A stretch of 64,000 nucleotides of DNA from the NCBI RefSeq assembly GCF_000260115.1, contig NZ_JH651379.1, forward strand, positions 868,001 through 932,000, written 5' to 3'. Origin of the DNA: Galbibacter orientalis DSM 19592 (GTDB taxonomy: Bacteria > Bacteroidota > Bacteroidia > Flavobacteriales > Flavobacteriaceae). Position 1 is the first letter of the stretch. Each line of letters begins with the position of its first letter. The notes under the pieces were generated by a model that saw nothing but the letters and a program-made list of their open reading frames with translations, was not told where the DNA came from and did no database searches. This document shows, piece after piece, positions 16,280 through 25,713 of the stretch. The position numbers and the translations under genes are program-made.

Positions 16280-17758
16280 TTACAATACAGTTTGTAATGT
16301 TCCTTCACGTACACATAACCAGAAATAATTAAAAAACGATTTTTGCTTATCTCTTTCTACTTTTATTTCTACTTTTTTATTATCATTTTTATCATTCTTC
16401 ATAAAAAGATTAGCAACGTTTGTAAAGAATTTATTAACTACATTTTTGTTTTTCTTTTTAATAGTTATTTTAAAATCATCATATTTTAATTCAAAGGATC
16501 CATTTGCAACATTTTCATTTGCATTTACATTAAAAACAATGCTTTTTATTTCCCCGCTTGTTTCTACATTCATGTTTGGCTCCACAAAATCATTTATCTG
16601 ATGTGCACTTAAATTTTTCATATTTCCATGTAGTGTAAAGAAGTCAGCTTTGTTATTAATATCAAAATTCCATAACAATTTAAAATCTGCATTATCCATA
16701 AATTTGGAATTTATTTCGATTTTTGTTTCACCATTTCCTTCCATGGAATTTATATTTTCAATGGTACTATTCACTTCTGTAAATACTATATTTCCAGGCT
16801 CCTCGTAATTTTTTACTCTTTCAGCATATTTTATCCTACTGTTTATAATTTCTAAATGCTCAATATTTAGTTTAAATGGTAAATTTCTAAGTGCTTTACT
16901 ATATAAAGGTTTGTATTTTGTAGGTTCTGGGAGTAATTTATTCTTATATATTTCTATATTCCCTTTAAAAATTTTTAAATTATTAGCCTCATATAAAGCA
17001 CTATCTCTATATGTATTATGTTGGTATTTATCTATTAAGATGGAATCAATATCTAGGTTAATCCAGTCTGTTTGTACTGTTACATGCTTTTGTAGTTCCT
17101 TTTTTGAATATAGCGTCTTTATACCTACGTTGCTAGCTTTTATATACTGTTTATTTGCCTTTATTTTGTCTATCTTGAAATTTAAATGATTGTTTATTGG
17201 TAGTTCTATATTCTCTGCAGTTAATAGGATTTTTTCATATTTAAAAACTTGTTTAAGATTATGGTTTGTATTTATAATCACTTCATTTAAAATTACGCCT
17301 ATATTTTCCACTTTTATAGGTTCTTTTTCTACTGCTGTGTTATAACTTAGATTGGTATTTTTTACTTCAATTTCTTTAATCTTTATTTTGAAGTTCTTCT
17401 GTTCATTATTTTTTTTAGCTGAATTTTTCTTTCTCAAATACCCGTCACCATTTTCAACATATATTTTTTCTATTTCAAAATTATTTTTGCTGAAAAGATT
17501 ATTAATCGATATTCCAGAAATTTCTACTTTTTTAATAGATGCTGAATCTTTCGATTTTGAATGAATTATAACATTTTTTAAAGTTACAGTTCTTGTTAAG
17601 ATGTTAGTATTCACATCTGTTATTTCAAATGAATAATCAGAATTGTTTTGAGCTATTTTCTTTTCAATAAAATTTGTAATCAATAAATTGGCTACTATAA
17701 TGAGGGTTGCCAATACAGCAACAACTAGGAAGATTATTTTTATATACTTCTTTTTCAA
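16280..17758 (-). CDS. AsmA/DUF748-like envelope protein
   Basis: A 492-residue protein anchored by one N-terminal membrane helix (YIKIIFLVVAVLATLIIVAN), with the rest exposed to the periplasm. It is strand-rich and asparagine/lysine-rich, with repeated short motifs such as IKIKEIEVKNTNLSY and LPFKLNIEHLEIINSRIKY, which are typical of AsmA-like and DUF748 proteins that form long beta-grooves between the membranes. The C-terminus ends in a hydrophobic FFNYFWLCVREGTLQTVL. Members of this superfamily are linked to lipid transport or outer-membrane maintenance; that role is inferred. It follows the ompH-like gene, separated by a terminator. Confidence 0.6.
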   Translation of the reverse strand: MKKKYIKIIFLVVAVLATLIIVANLLITNFIEKKIAQNNSDYSFEITDVNTNILTRTVTLKNVIIHSKSKDSASIKKVEISGISINNLFSKNNFEIEKIYVENGDGYLRKKNSAKKNNEQKNFKIKIKEIEVKNTNLSYNTAVEKEPIKVENIGVILNEVIINTNHNLKQVFKYEKILLTAENIELPINNHLNFKIDKIKANKQYIKASNVGIKTLYSKKELQKHVTVQTDWINLDIDSILIDKYQHNTYRDSALYEANNLKIFKGNIEIYKNKLLPEPTKYKPLYSKALRNLPFKLNIEHLEIINSRIKYAERVKNYEEPGNIVFTEVNSTIENINSMEGNGETKIEINSKFMDNADFKLLWNFDINNKADFFTLHGNMKNLSAHQINDFVEPNMNVETSGEIKSIVFNVNANENVANGSFELKYDDFKITIKKKNKNVVNKFFTNVANLFMKNDKNDNKKVEIKVERDKQKSFFNYFWLCVREGTLQTVL

Positions 17759-17798
17759 GAATTTAATTTTAATGATAGCTCAATTGAATATACAAAAA

Positions 17799-17821
17799 AA
17801 GACGCTTCTAAGAAGCGTCTT
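17799..17821 (-). terminator. Rho-independent terminator after the OmpH-like gene
   Basis: AAGACGCTTC (17799-17808) pairs perfectly with GAAGCGTCTT (17812-17821) around a 3-base loop. On the minus strand it is followed by a run of T (plus-strand A run at 17794-17800). Confidence 0.88.
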
Positions 17822-17856
17822 AACTTTTTGTTGTGCCAAATATTGTTTTACTACAA

Positions 17857-18369
17857 TTATTCTGACTTATAATCGTCGTTGATAGCTTTTAAAACATCAT
17901 TGGTAATATCTTTAGATTCTTCTCCGTATAATACACTTCCTGCATCATTAGAACCTAAAACAAAGGTGTATCCTTTTTCTTTACTATAGTCTTTTACAAA
18001 AGATCTTACTTTTTTGATTAAGCTATCAATTTCTTGCTGACTCTCTTGGGAAAGTTTTTGCTCTTCCATTTGAAGTTGCTGTCCCATAGTTTGTCTTTTT
18101 TGCATAAGTGCATTGTATTTTTCCTGGGCAACACTTTGAGCTAATTTCTCTGCTTCTGTTTGGAAAGCTTGAACTTCTGCTTGAAAAACTTTACCTATAC
18201 TATCTGCTCTTTTATCAAAAGATTCAATTTTGGTTTTGTATTTAGCTTCGATGTCAATTTTCTCCTGATACTCATTTATCAATTTTGTATTATCTACAAA
18301 AGCTATTTTATTTTGTTGACATGATATTGTTGCTAAAGCAACAACTGCGATTAAAATAATTTTTTTCAT
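17857..18369 (-). CDS. OmpH/Skp-family chaperone, predicted lipoprotein
   Basis: A 170-residue protein with a signal ending in a lipobox-like TISC (C17), followed by IAFVDNTKLINEYQEKI, the family opening. The middle (about 40-125) is a long glutamine/glutamate-rich coiled coil, as in the tentacles of Skp. The C-terminus YTFVLGSNDAGSVLYGEESKDIT is the conserved beta-body motif. Skp-type proteins carry unfolded outer-membrane proteins through the periplasm. A lipid anchor would tether this one to a membrane, unlike the soluble E. coli protein. It has its own promoter and terminator. Confidence 0.88.
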   Translation of the reverse strand: MKKIILIAVVALATISCQQNKIAFVDNTKLINEYQEKIDIEAKYKTKIESFDKRADSIGKVFQAEVQAFQTEAEKLAQSVAQEKYNALMQKRQTMGQQLQMEEQKLSQESQQEIDSLIKKVRSFVKDYSKEKGYTFVLGSNDAGSVLYGEESKDITNDVLKAINDDYKSE

Positions 18370-18384
18370 TTTTTGGTCTAAAAA

Positions 18385-18403
18385 TTTGTTCCGAACAAAA
18401 ATA
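18385..18403 (-). promoter_or_regulatory. OmpH-like gene promoter with overlapping inverted repeat
   Basis: On the minus strand TATTTTTG (18403-18396) matches TAnnTTTG. An inverted repeat with 7-bp arms, TTTGTTC-C-GAACAAA (18385-18399), overlaps its end and covers the expected transcription start. Confidence 0.5.
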
Positions 18404-18600
18404 GGAAAGTAAATGGATTTTCCCCTTTTTTCTGTTCTGATATTAATAAATAGTAATTTCTTATATTTTTTGTTTTATAATAGTTTTATCTTATTAAAAA
18501 TAGGTTCTTATAAGTCGTTTTAAGCCATAATTATATTATTTCAATGTAATTATATTACTTAGTATTCTAAACAGGCATGAAAACGCTTAAAATAATTTTT

Positions 18601-19449
18601 TTACTGTTTTTTGGCTATATATATAAGAGAAGAATATTCACCAGTGGATTTTGCATTCAAATTTGATTTTAAACCAATTCTAAGCGCTTTTATAAAATTT
18701 GTATTGCCTGTTTTTATTTTTTCTGAAAGCATACTTACATAAAAAGAATCAAAAATTAAAGGTAGGATTTTTACTACAAATAAATTATTCTCTTTTAATA
18801 TTGTTTTCATTGAATGTTTATTAAAATGCCATATATGTCTTGGTACATCATAAGCAGCCCATGCCTCTTTATAATGTTCCGCATCATAAGATTTATAGTT
18901 TGGAACTGCAATTATAGCAATTCCATTTTCATTTAGCATTTCATATATTTTTTTTAATTGTATTTCCAAATCATGTACATGTTCTAATACATGCCACATG
19001 GAAATAATATCAAATTTTTTTACTGGTAATTCATCTATTTTTTCAACTACTTTATTGCCTTTTTTTAATGATAATTCTCTTGCATTTTTATTAGGTTCTG
19101 TACCATAGCAATCAAAATATTTATTGCAATAAAAAATTAAATCACCTGTTCCGCTTCCAATATCTAATAATGTTTTAGCTGTTGGATTGTATTTTTTGAA
19201 TAATTTATTTTTCCTTTTTAATGAGTATGATTTTATTATTTGATATAGTTTATCAATAAAAGTTTTTGTAGAATCTGTATGTGAAATATAATTTTCACTT
19301 TGGTAATAATTTCCAATTTTATCTTCAGAAGGAGTAGGGGATGTTTTTAATAGTCCTTCAATTTTAGTTGCTATAATTTCAAATTCTTCATTTGAAACTA
19401 AGCTATCTTTTGCTCTTAAATGAATTTTATTTTCCAAGGAATTGCTCAT
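18601..19449 (-). CDS. Class I SAM-dependent methyltransferase
   Basis: A 282-residue protein with the glycine-rich SAM-binding motif TLLDIGSGTGDLIFYC (about 93-108), an acidic end to strand beta-2 (CYGTEPNKNA), and the post-motif segment DIISMWHVLEHVHDLEIQL typical of Methyltransf_11/23 proteins. WAAYDVPRHIWHFNKHSMK is often seen in methyltransferases near glycan genes. The N-terminal 90 residues carry the helices before the fold. The substrate is not predictable. It lies alone between the OmpH-like gene and the mnmG terminator. Confidence 0.85.
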   Translation of the reverse strand: MSNSLENKIHLRAKDSLVSNEEFEIIATKIEGLLKTSPTPSEDKIGNYYQSENYISHTDSTKTFIDKLYQIIKSYSLKRKNKLFKKYNPTAKTLLDIGSGTGDLIFYCNKYFDCYGTEPNKNARELSLKKGNKVVEKIDELPVKKFDIISMWHVLEHVHDLEIQLKKIYEMLNENGIAIIAVPNYKSYDAEHYKEAWAAYDVPRHIWHFNKHSMKTILKENNLFVVKILPLIFDSFYVSMLSEKIKTGNTNFIKALRIGLKSNLNAKSTGEYSSLIYIAKKQ

Positions 19450-19521
19450 ATAAATTAAACATGTGCAAGATACTATTTATTGATTTAGAGTAATAATTAA
19501 GGTATAAATATTAATCAAATA

Positions 19522-19547
19522 AAAAGGGTTCCACGTGGAACCCTTTT
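19522..19547. promoter_or_regulatory. Perfect 26-bp palindrome: mnmG terminator containing a parS core
   Basis: The sequence at 19522-19547 is fully self-complementary, 13+13 bp. Its ends (AAAAGGG / CCCTTTT) give it the form of a terminator for mnmG on the minus strand, 25 bases after its stop. Its core GGTTCCACGTGGAACC (19527-19542) differs at one base from the parS sequence TGTTCCACGTGGAACC described in Pseudomonas. It could act as terminator, ParB site or both. Confidence 0.6.
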
Positions 19548-19571
19548 GTAAATATATATTCAGATTTAAAA

Positions 19572-21443
19572 TTATCTCCCCATATAAACTAACATCACAC
19601 TTATGTCGCTTGGAGAAACTCCACTTATTCTTGATGCTTGAGATAAAGTTCTTGGCTTAATTTTCTTTAGCTTTTCTTTAGCCTCAAATGATAAAGATTT
19701 TAGCTTACTATAATCAAAATTTTCTGGAATTTTTATGTCTTCAAGTCTATTTAATTTACTTGCATTATTTTTTTCCTTTTCAATATAACCTGAGTATTTA
19801 ACTTGTATTTCGGTTTGATCTAACACTTCTTGATCTAAATTGTTTTCTTTAATATAAGTGTCAACATCTTCAACCTTTCTCATCAAATCTAAAGTAACAT
19901 TTGGTCTCGCAAATATCTTAAACATTTTATCAGATTGCTTCATCGGGGAAGATGCTACTTCTTCCAGAATAGGATTTATTACTTCTGGTTTTACACTCGT
20001 TTCTTTAAAGAAATTTACAAAACCTTCAGATAATTTTTCCTTTTCTTCCATACGTCTCAGTTGCTTTTCAGAAGCTAAACCTATTTCAAAACTTCTAGGA
20101 GTTAAACGTAAATCTGCATTATCCTGTCTTAATAAAGTTCTGTATTCTGCTCTAGAAGTAAACATTCTGTATGGCTCTTCAGTACCCTTTGTTATTAAAT
20201 CATCTATTAAAACTCCAATATAAGCCTCATCTCTATTTAGTATAAATGGGTCTCTTTCTTGTACTTTTAAACTTGCATTTATTCCTGCCATTAATCCTTG
20301 AGAAGCTGCTTCTTCATATCCAGTAGTTCCATTTATTTGTCCTGCAAAATATAAACCTTCAACCAATTTGGTTTCTAAAGTATGTTTCAATTGCGTAGGA
20401 GGGAAGTAATCGTATTCTATCGCATAGCCGGGCCTAAAAAACTTTACATTTTCAAATCCAGCAACAGATCTCAATGCTTTAAATTGTACATCCTCTGGTA
20501 GGGAAGTTGAAAATCCGTTTATATAATATTCAACCGTATCCCAACCTTCTGGCTCTACAAAAAGTTGATGCCTGTCTTTATCTGCAAAACGATTTATTTT
20601 ATCTTCTATTGATGGACAATAACGTGGTCCAATACTTTTAATTCTTCCGTTAAACATTGGAGATCTATCAAAACCTTCTCTTAATAAATCATGAACTTCA
20701 TTACTCGTATAAGACATATGACAATCTCGTTGATGTGTCAAAGGTTTTGTCTCATCAGAATAAGAAAATTTTTCAGGTTTTTCATCACCAGGTTGTACCG
20801 TCATTTTACTAAAATCTAACGATCTTCCATCTACTCTAGGTGGTGTTCCTGTTTTCATTCTTCCAGCTTCAAAACCGCAATTAATTAAATCTTCTGTAAT
20901 TCCAGTTGCTGCTCTTTCACCTGCACGTCCTCCTCCAAATTGTTTTTCACCAATATGAATTAATCCATTTAAAAAAGTACCATTAGTTAGCACAACAGAT
21001 TTACATTTAACTTCAATTCCTAGAGAAGTTCGTACGCCTTTAATTTTTCCGTTTTCTATAATTAAACCAGCAACCATTTCCTGATAGAAATCTAAATTTT
21101 TGGTTCTTTCCAGCATTAATCTCCATTCTTCTGCAAAACGCATTCTATCACTTTGAACTCTTGGAGACCACATTGCTGGGCCTTTAGATTTATTGAGCAT
21201 TTTAAATTGTATGGCAGTTTTATCACTTACAATTCCAGAATAACCTCCCATTGCATCTATCTCTCTAACTATTTGTCCTTTTGCAATTCCTCCCATAGCT
21301 GGGTTGCAAGACATTTGTGCAATGTTTTGTAAATTCATTGTAATAAGTAGGGTAGAAGAACCCATATTTGCCGCAGAAGCTGCTGCTTCAGAACCTGCAT
21401 GTCCACCACCTACAACTATAACATCATATTCTTTATCAAACAT
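19572..21443 (-). CDS. mnmG: tRNA uridine-5-carboxymethylaminomethyl modification enzyme MnmG (GidA)
   Basis: With MnmE, MnmG makes the cmnm5 modification at wobble uridine 34 of several tRNAs, using FAD, NADH, glycine and folate. The protein is 623 residues, normal length. The FAD-binding Rossmann motif VVGGGHAGSEAA is at residues 10-21, followed by QIAQMSCNPAMGGIAKG-type family sequence with the conserved cysteine. GQINGTTGYEEAASQGLMAGINA is the conserved C-terminal FAD block, and SRISGVSPSDISVMLVYMGR ends the protein. mnmG often lies near replication origins; parS-like sites sit on both sides here. Confidence 0.97.
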   Translation of the reverse strand: MFDKEYDVIVVGGGHAGSEAAASAANMGSSTLLITMNLQNIAQMSCNPAMGGIAKGQIVREIDAMGGYSGIVSDKTAIQFKMLNKSKGPAMWSPRVQSDRMRFAEEWRLMLERTKNLDFYQEMVAGLIIENGKIKGVRTSLGIEVKCKSVVLTNGTFLNGLIHIGEKQFGGGRAGERAATGITEDLINCGFEAGRMKTGTPPRVDGRSLDFSKMTVQPGDEKPEKFSYSDETKPLTHQRDCHMSYTSNEVHDLLREGFDRSPMFNGRIKSIGPRYCPSIEDKINRFADKDRHQLFVEPEGWDTVEYYINGFSTSLPEDVQFKALRSVAGFENVKFFRPGYAIEYDYFPPTQLKHTLETKLVEGLYFAGQINGTTGYEEAASQGLMAGINASLKVQERDPFILNRDEAYIGVLIDDLITKGTEEPYRMFTSRAEYRTLLRQDNADLRLTPRSFEIGLASEKQLRRMEEKEKLSEGFVNFFKETSVKPEVINPILEEVASSPMKQSDKMFKIFARPNVTLDLMRKVEDVDTYIKENNLDQEVLDQTEIQVKYSGYIEKEKNNASKLNRLEDIKIPENFDYSKLKSLSFEAKEKLKKIKPRTLSQASRISGVSPSDISVMLVYMGR

Positions 21444-21547
21444 AAAAATGAATTTCTAAATTAATCCCACGTATGGGGTTGGTTTATTGACGCTTCCGTC
21501 TAAATTGTTATTTTGAATTCCTCTTTATTTGCTAAGAGGTTTTTATT

Positions 21548-21563
21548 CGTTCCACGTGAAACA
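21548..21563. promoter_or_regulatory. Probable parS (ParB-binding) site
   Basis: CGTTCCACGTGAAACA matches the bacterial parS consensus TGTTNCACGTGAAACA at 15 of 16 positions. It lies in the 161-bp gap between ybeY and mnmG. parS sites cluster near chromosomal origins and organise segregation through ParB spreading. Confidence 0.7.
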
Positions 21564-21604
21564 GCTTTGTTAGCCCCCGCTATTTCAGTGTTTGTTCTTG
21601 TAGT

Positions 21605-22015
21605 CTATTTAAATAATGCTATTTTTTCCTCTTCTTTTGTACGCATTATTTTTGTATCTTCTTCGGTTTTGTCTTTATATCCACAGTAATGAAGAATACC
21701 ATGTGCCATAACCCTTTTTAATTCTGTGTCAAAACTTACGCTATATTCGTCGGCATTTTCTTTAACCCTTTCAACAGAAATAAAAATATCTCCAGCTATT
21801 GTATGTGCATCCGAATAATCAAAACTGATAATATCTGTCAGCGTATCGTGATTCAAATAGTCAACATTAATTTTATGCAAGTATTCATCATCACAAAATA
21901 TATAGTTTATTTCACCTAACTCTTTGTCTTCAGATTTGATAGTTTTAAGTATCCAATCCTCAAAACTTTTCTCGTTTTCAATCTTAAATTCGGTCTCGTA
22001 ATTAAAACTAATCAT
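21605..22015 (-). CDS. ybeY: Endoribonuclease YbeY (rRNA maturation factor)
   Basis: YbeY is a metal-dependent RNase involved in 16S rRNA 3'-end maturation and ribosome quality control. The protein is 136 residues. The family motif reads AHGILHYCGYKDKTEED: H105 and H109 are the first two zinc ligands, but the third position is D115 where E. coli has histidine, which I recall as usual for Bacteroidota homologues. LNHDTLTDIISFDY and GDIFISVERV are the other conserved blocks. The start overlaps the end of the DUF4175 gene by 8 bases, so the two are translationally coupled. Confidence 0.92.
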   Translation of the reverse strand: MISFNYETEFKIENEKSFEDWILKTIKSEDKELGEINYIFCDDEYLHKINVDYLNHDTLTDIISFDYSDAHTIAGDIFISVERVKENADEYSVSFDTELKRVMAHGILHYCGYKDKTEEDTKIMRTKEEEKIALFK

Positions 22016-25000
22016 CCTTTCTAAAATAAGCGTTTACTTTTTGCTTGTAATTTTGCCGCAAAGGTAAGGCTTGTCTATTTAATATTTCAACTTCATTAAA
22101 ATATTGTTGTATTTCAGGTAAATTATTTGTAGAAGAATTTTCAAATTCCTTAGTATTTGTATTACTTTCCCTTTCTTCTTTTTGTCCTTGTTTTAATGTA
22201 GCATCTTCCAACTTTAATAATTGATGCTGTAATTGTAACATTTTTTGTTGAGTAGCTTCATTAAAACCTTTTTCTAACAAATTGTTTTCTATCTGCTCCA
22301 TTTCGTTTGCTAATTTTTTAGCATGTTGTTTCTCACCAGCACCGTTTATATTTTCTAGTTGTTTTTCTAATTCATTTCTTAATTCTTGTTGCTGCTTATA
22401 AATTTCAAAAACTTCTCCAGACATCTTTTCATTTTCTAAACCTTCTCCTTTTTTTGTTCCTTTTTTATCTCCATTTTGTTCTTCTCCTTCATTTCCCTCA
22501 GAAGGTTTTTGTCCTTCTTTTCCCTTTTCCAAGCCTTGCTGCATTTGTTTATTTAATTCTTCTTGCGACTGAATAATATCTGGTAGTTGAAAACTTTTAC
22601 CACTACCTCCAGATTGACCAGAAGCCATACTTTGTTGCATATTATTCAAAACATCACTTAAAAAATCTGCTAATTCGTTTGTTGCAGTTAAGGTATATTG
22701 CTGATGAGAAATTCCTTGATAATATTGATTTTCGGCAAATTGTTCTAATGTTCTATCAATGTTATAATAGATGCTCTCAATGTTTTCATTTATTTTTTCT
22801 GATATTTTTGGTTGCCTCAAAGACAGGGCAAATAAACTATCATCTACATGTTCAAAGAGGGTACGTAATTCATTTTGCTTTCTTAAATATACCGATAGGT
22901 TTGAATTTTGTTCATTGTAGTTTTGAATACGTTCCATAATCTCTTCCTGATCAAACGAAAACACTAATAGATTATCTAAAATTTGACGTAATGATTCCAT
23001 ATCTTCAATCATTCCTTCCTCATTCCCAGCTTGCATCATACTTCCCATTTGTTTTGCCAGTTCCTCAATTTTCTTGGCTGCCTTTTGTTGTTTTTGCTTA
23101 GCTTGATTTTCAGATTTATTGTCTTCAGAATTATCAGTAGATTTTTCTTCTAATTTTTCTGTTGCTTCTTTTTGTGCAGCTTTAATTTCTTCCTCTTTTT
23201 TTGTATCTGTTCCAAGCTCCATGGGTTTCTCAAGCTTTTCATTTTGCTCTTTTAAATCCTTTATTTCTTCCTGAATATTTTCAAAATCAGTATTTAATTG
23301 TTCTTGTTTATCAACACTATTTTCTTCTTCTGTTTCATTAGATAAATCACGTTGTTTCTTAGCAAGATCTTCTAAATCTTTTTTAATTTTCTCAGCTTTA
23401 GCAGTAGTATAATACCTTTTGGTTAGTTCTAATAACTGTTCTAAATTTCTGCTATCTTTTTTCTGCTGCTTAGCCATTTGTTCCAATCGCTTAGACAACT
23501 CTTCTTTATTAATTTTATCAGAAATTTCCTTCAATTGTTCCATCAGCTTTTCATTTTTTTCCATCTCTTTTTGCTGTCGCTCTAAGCGTTCTTGCAACAA
23601 TTTATTCAGTTCAGATTTTTCTTTATTTCCCTTTTGAAATTCTTCTAAATTTTGTTGTAGCTCCTCATGGTATCTCTTCATCATTTGATCTTGCTGCTGT
23701 TGTCTTTCTAAATAATTAGCTATTTTCTTTTTATCATTATAGTTCAGTTGGTTTTTTTGTTTATTTGTTTCGCTAATTTTATCTAATTGTTTTTCTTGAG
23801 ATTCTATTTGGTTTAAAGAATTCTCCATTTCCTGGATATTCTCTTGTTGCTTTTTTAACTGTTGGTTTTTTAATTCTGAATTTGTAAGCTTTCGATATCC
23901 ATAAACATTACTTTTAGCAGTCTTTCCACCATTAATTGCGTCATTATCTATTACTTCAAAATAAAACTTGTAGGTAGTTCCGGCATTTAAATTTAAATTT
24001 TCTGGAAATATGTATGCAAATCTGTCGTAACTTCCATTTTTAGTAGGTATTGCTAGCTTATTTATACTATCTGTTCCTTGTGGATAATAGACTAGATTTA
24101 ATTTTTGTAAGCCATAATCATCTGAAATCTGACCTATATAAATTCTTCTTTCATTATGTAAACTATCTACTTTTTCTTCTACTTTAATCTCTGGGTATTG
24201 ATCTTTTATAACAGAAATTGAATAGCCTAAGTTTTCATAATTCTTTAAATTTTTATTACTGGTAGAAATGGTATAATTAAGATTTGAATATATATTTTTA
24301 GATAATTCAAACTGATTTTCATTTTTGTTGAAATTAAGAACAGTGTCTTTAAGTTGTAGCGAAACTGCATCTGTTTTGGTAGTTTTAAGCAGCCATTTTA
24401 TAGCTGTTCCTTCGGGAATTACTGCATTTCCAGTGCTTTTTAAGATTTCAGATTTTTTTCCTGTATACTTTGGATATTCTAATAGCATTTCAAAAGAAAC
24501 TAATGATGGCGTTGAAATTACCTTTAAACTATATTGTTGAGATGAAACATTGTTTGCCGTAAGATTAAATTTAATGTCTTTTTTAGGTTGAGTAAATTCA
24601 TACTCAAATGTTCCTATTGTTTTTTGTTGCATAAAAAATAAATTTCCATCAACGTTAATCTGTACATTCTCAGGGACATATTTTCCTGCAGTATTTACTT
24701 TTAATGTATAACTCTGTCCTTCAATAGCTTGTAAAGAATCGTTTAAAATAAAAAACTGAAAAGGAGCTGGAGGTGTATATGCCGTTTTATAATCTATAAC
24801 TCTTTTATAACTCTCTGTAAACAAGTTGCTTTTTCCAATAATTATAACAATCAGTATAAAAAATATTGGAGCTAATGCATACCATACATATTTTAAATTT
24901 GCTTTATAGTTTATTGCAGTTTGAAAGGGAATGGGAGTAAGAGTTCCACTTTTCTGTTCAATACTAGCAAGGAGTAAATCAGATTTTTCCGCATTTTCCG

Positions 25001-25343
25001 AAAGTTGTAAAACATTTAAAAGCTTGTCGTTAACCTCTGGAAAATGATTTCCAATAATTGAAGAAGCTGTTTTATAATCTATCCCTTTTCTAATTTTGAA
25101 AAGATATAATAACGGACTCACAATAAATTTTAGAAATAATATGGTTTCTATAGTTATAAAAAGCCAAAATAAAATAAGACGGCCAGCAGTACCAAACCAA
25201 ATAAAATATTCTAATAAAACCGTTAATATAAAATATAATAATCCAATTCCAATAAACAAAAAAGTCCCTTTTATCAGTTCATTCACATAATATTTACGTA
25301 AAAAACCTTCTAATTTTTGTTTTATGTTCTCTAGTGCATTCAT
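22008..25343 (-). CDS. DUF4175 family large membrane-anchored coiled-coil protein
   Basis: A 1111-residue protein. Two membrane helices lie near residues 25-45 and 55-80 and a third near 150-170. A strand-rich exported region follows (to about 480). From about 490 to 800 the sequence is an extreme glutamine/lysine/glutamate coiled coil (for example QQQDQMMKRYHEELQQNLEE), and a glycine-rich low-complexity stretch (SGQSGGSGKS, EGNEGEEQNGDKKGTKK) interrupts the C-terminal third. The family is widespread in Bacteroidota, where it often lies near MoxR/VWA genes; no activity is established. The gene is upstream of ybeY in the same unit. Confidence 0.85.
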   Translation of the reverse strand: MNALENIKQKLEGFLRKYYVNELIKGTFLFIGIGLLYFILTVLLEYFIWFGTAGRLILFWLFITIETILFLKFIVSPLLYLFKIRKGIDYKTASSIIGNHFPEVNDKLLNVLQLSENAEKSDLLLASIEQKSGTLTPIPFQTAINYKANLKYVWYALAPIFFILIVIIIGKSNLFTESYKRVIDYKTAYTPPAPFQFFILNDSLQAIEGQSYTLKVNTAGKYVPENVQINVDGNLFFMQQKTIGTFEYEFTQPKKDIKFNLTANNVSSQQYSLKVISTPSLVSFEMLLEYPKYTGKKSEILKSTGNAVIPEGTAIKWLLKTTKTDAVSLQLKDTVLNFNKNENQFELSKNIYSNLNYTISTSNKNLKNYENLGYSISVIKDQYPEIKVEEKVDSLHNERRIYIGQISDDYGLQKLNLVYYPQGTDSINKLAIPTKNGSYDRFAYIFPENLNLNAGTTYKFYFEVIDNDAINGGKTAKSNVYGYRKLTNSELKNQQLKKQQENIQEMENSLNQIESQEKQLDKISETNKQKNQLNYNDKKKIANYLERQQQQDQMMKRYHEELQQNLEEFQKGNKEKSELNKLLQERLERQQKEMEKNEKLMEQLKEISDKINKEELSKRLEQMAKQQKKDSRNLEQLLELTKRYYTTAKAEKIKKDLEDLAKKQRDLSNETEEENSVDKQEQLNTDFENIQEEIKDLKEQNEKLEKPMELGTDTKKEEEIKAAQKEATEKLEEKSTDNSEDNKSENQAKQKQQKAAKKIEELAKQMGSMMQAGNEEGMIEDMESLRQILDNLLVFSFDQEEIMERIQNYNEQNSNLSVYLRKQNELRTLFEHVDDSLFALSLRQPKISEKINENIESIYYNIDRTLEQFAENQYYQGISHQQYTLTATNELADFLSDVLNNMQQSMASGQSGGSGKSFQLPDIIQSQEELNKQMQQGLEKGKEGQKPSEGNEGEEQNGDKKGTKKGEGLENEKMSGEVFEIYKQQQELRNELEKQLENINGAGEKQHAKKLANEMEQIENNLLEKGFNEATQQKMLQLQHQLLKLEDATLKQGQKEERESNTNTKEFENSSTNNLPEIQQYFNEVEILNRQALPLRQNYKQKVNAYFRKDD

Positions 25344-25713
25344 TCGTTACAATTGGGATATTCAAGTATTTTTTATGTTAGTCGAAATTAACAAAAGCAA
25401 CTTCTAATATTTTAATGTAAATTATGAATTTTAAACGAGTTAGAAAATAGGGTTATTTTAACTGATTTTAATTTTTCTTTGAAGCTGTTGCTATAGATTT
25501 TCAATACTTTTTAAATCAGTTTTGACTTTTTTGTTTCGTTTTTGTGTCAAGACAAAAATGAAATTAGGTTTAAGTAATTGAAAAGAAAATAGTTAATCCT
25601 ATTCTATATTTAGATTTATATCGAACTCACGTTTTTATATTAAATCGCTGTACATGTTTGGTTTTCATATAAATATTCTGCTATTTTTATACAGAATTTT
25701 AATTATACAAAAT
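25344..25713. other. Divergent intergenic region with a hairpin, no gene seen
   Basis: This 370-bp gap separates the divergent DUF4175 and DUF808 genes. It holds an imperfect hairpin, TTTCGTTTTTGT (25534-25545) with ACAAAAATGAAA (25552-25563), loop GTCAAG. No clear TAnnTTTG element was identified for either gene. Confidence 0.5.

Noticed and set aside
25534-25563. Hairpin between the DUF4175 and DUF808 genes as a terminator
   Set aside because: The flanking genes diverge, so no transcript ends there; kept only as a structural note within the gap.
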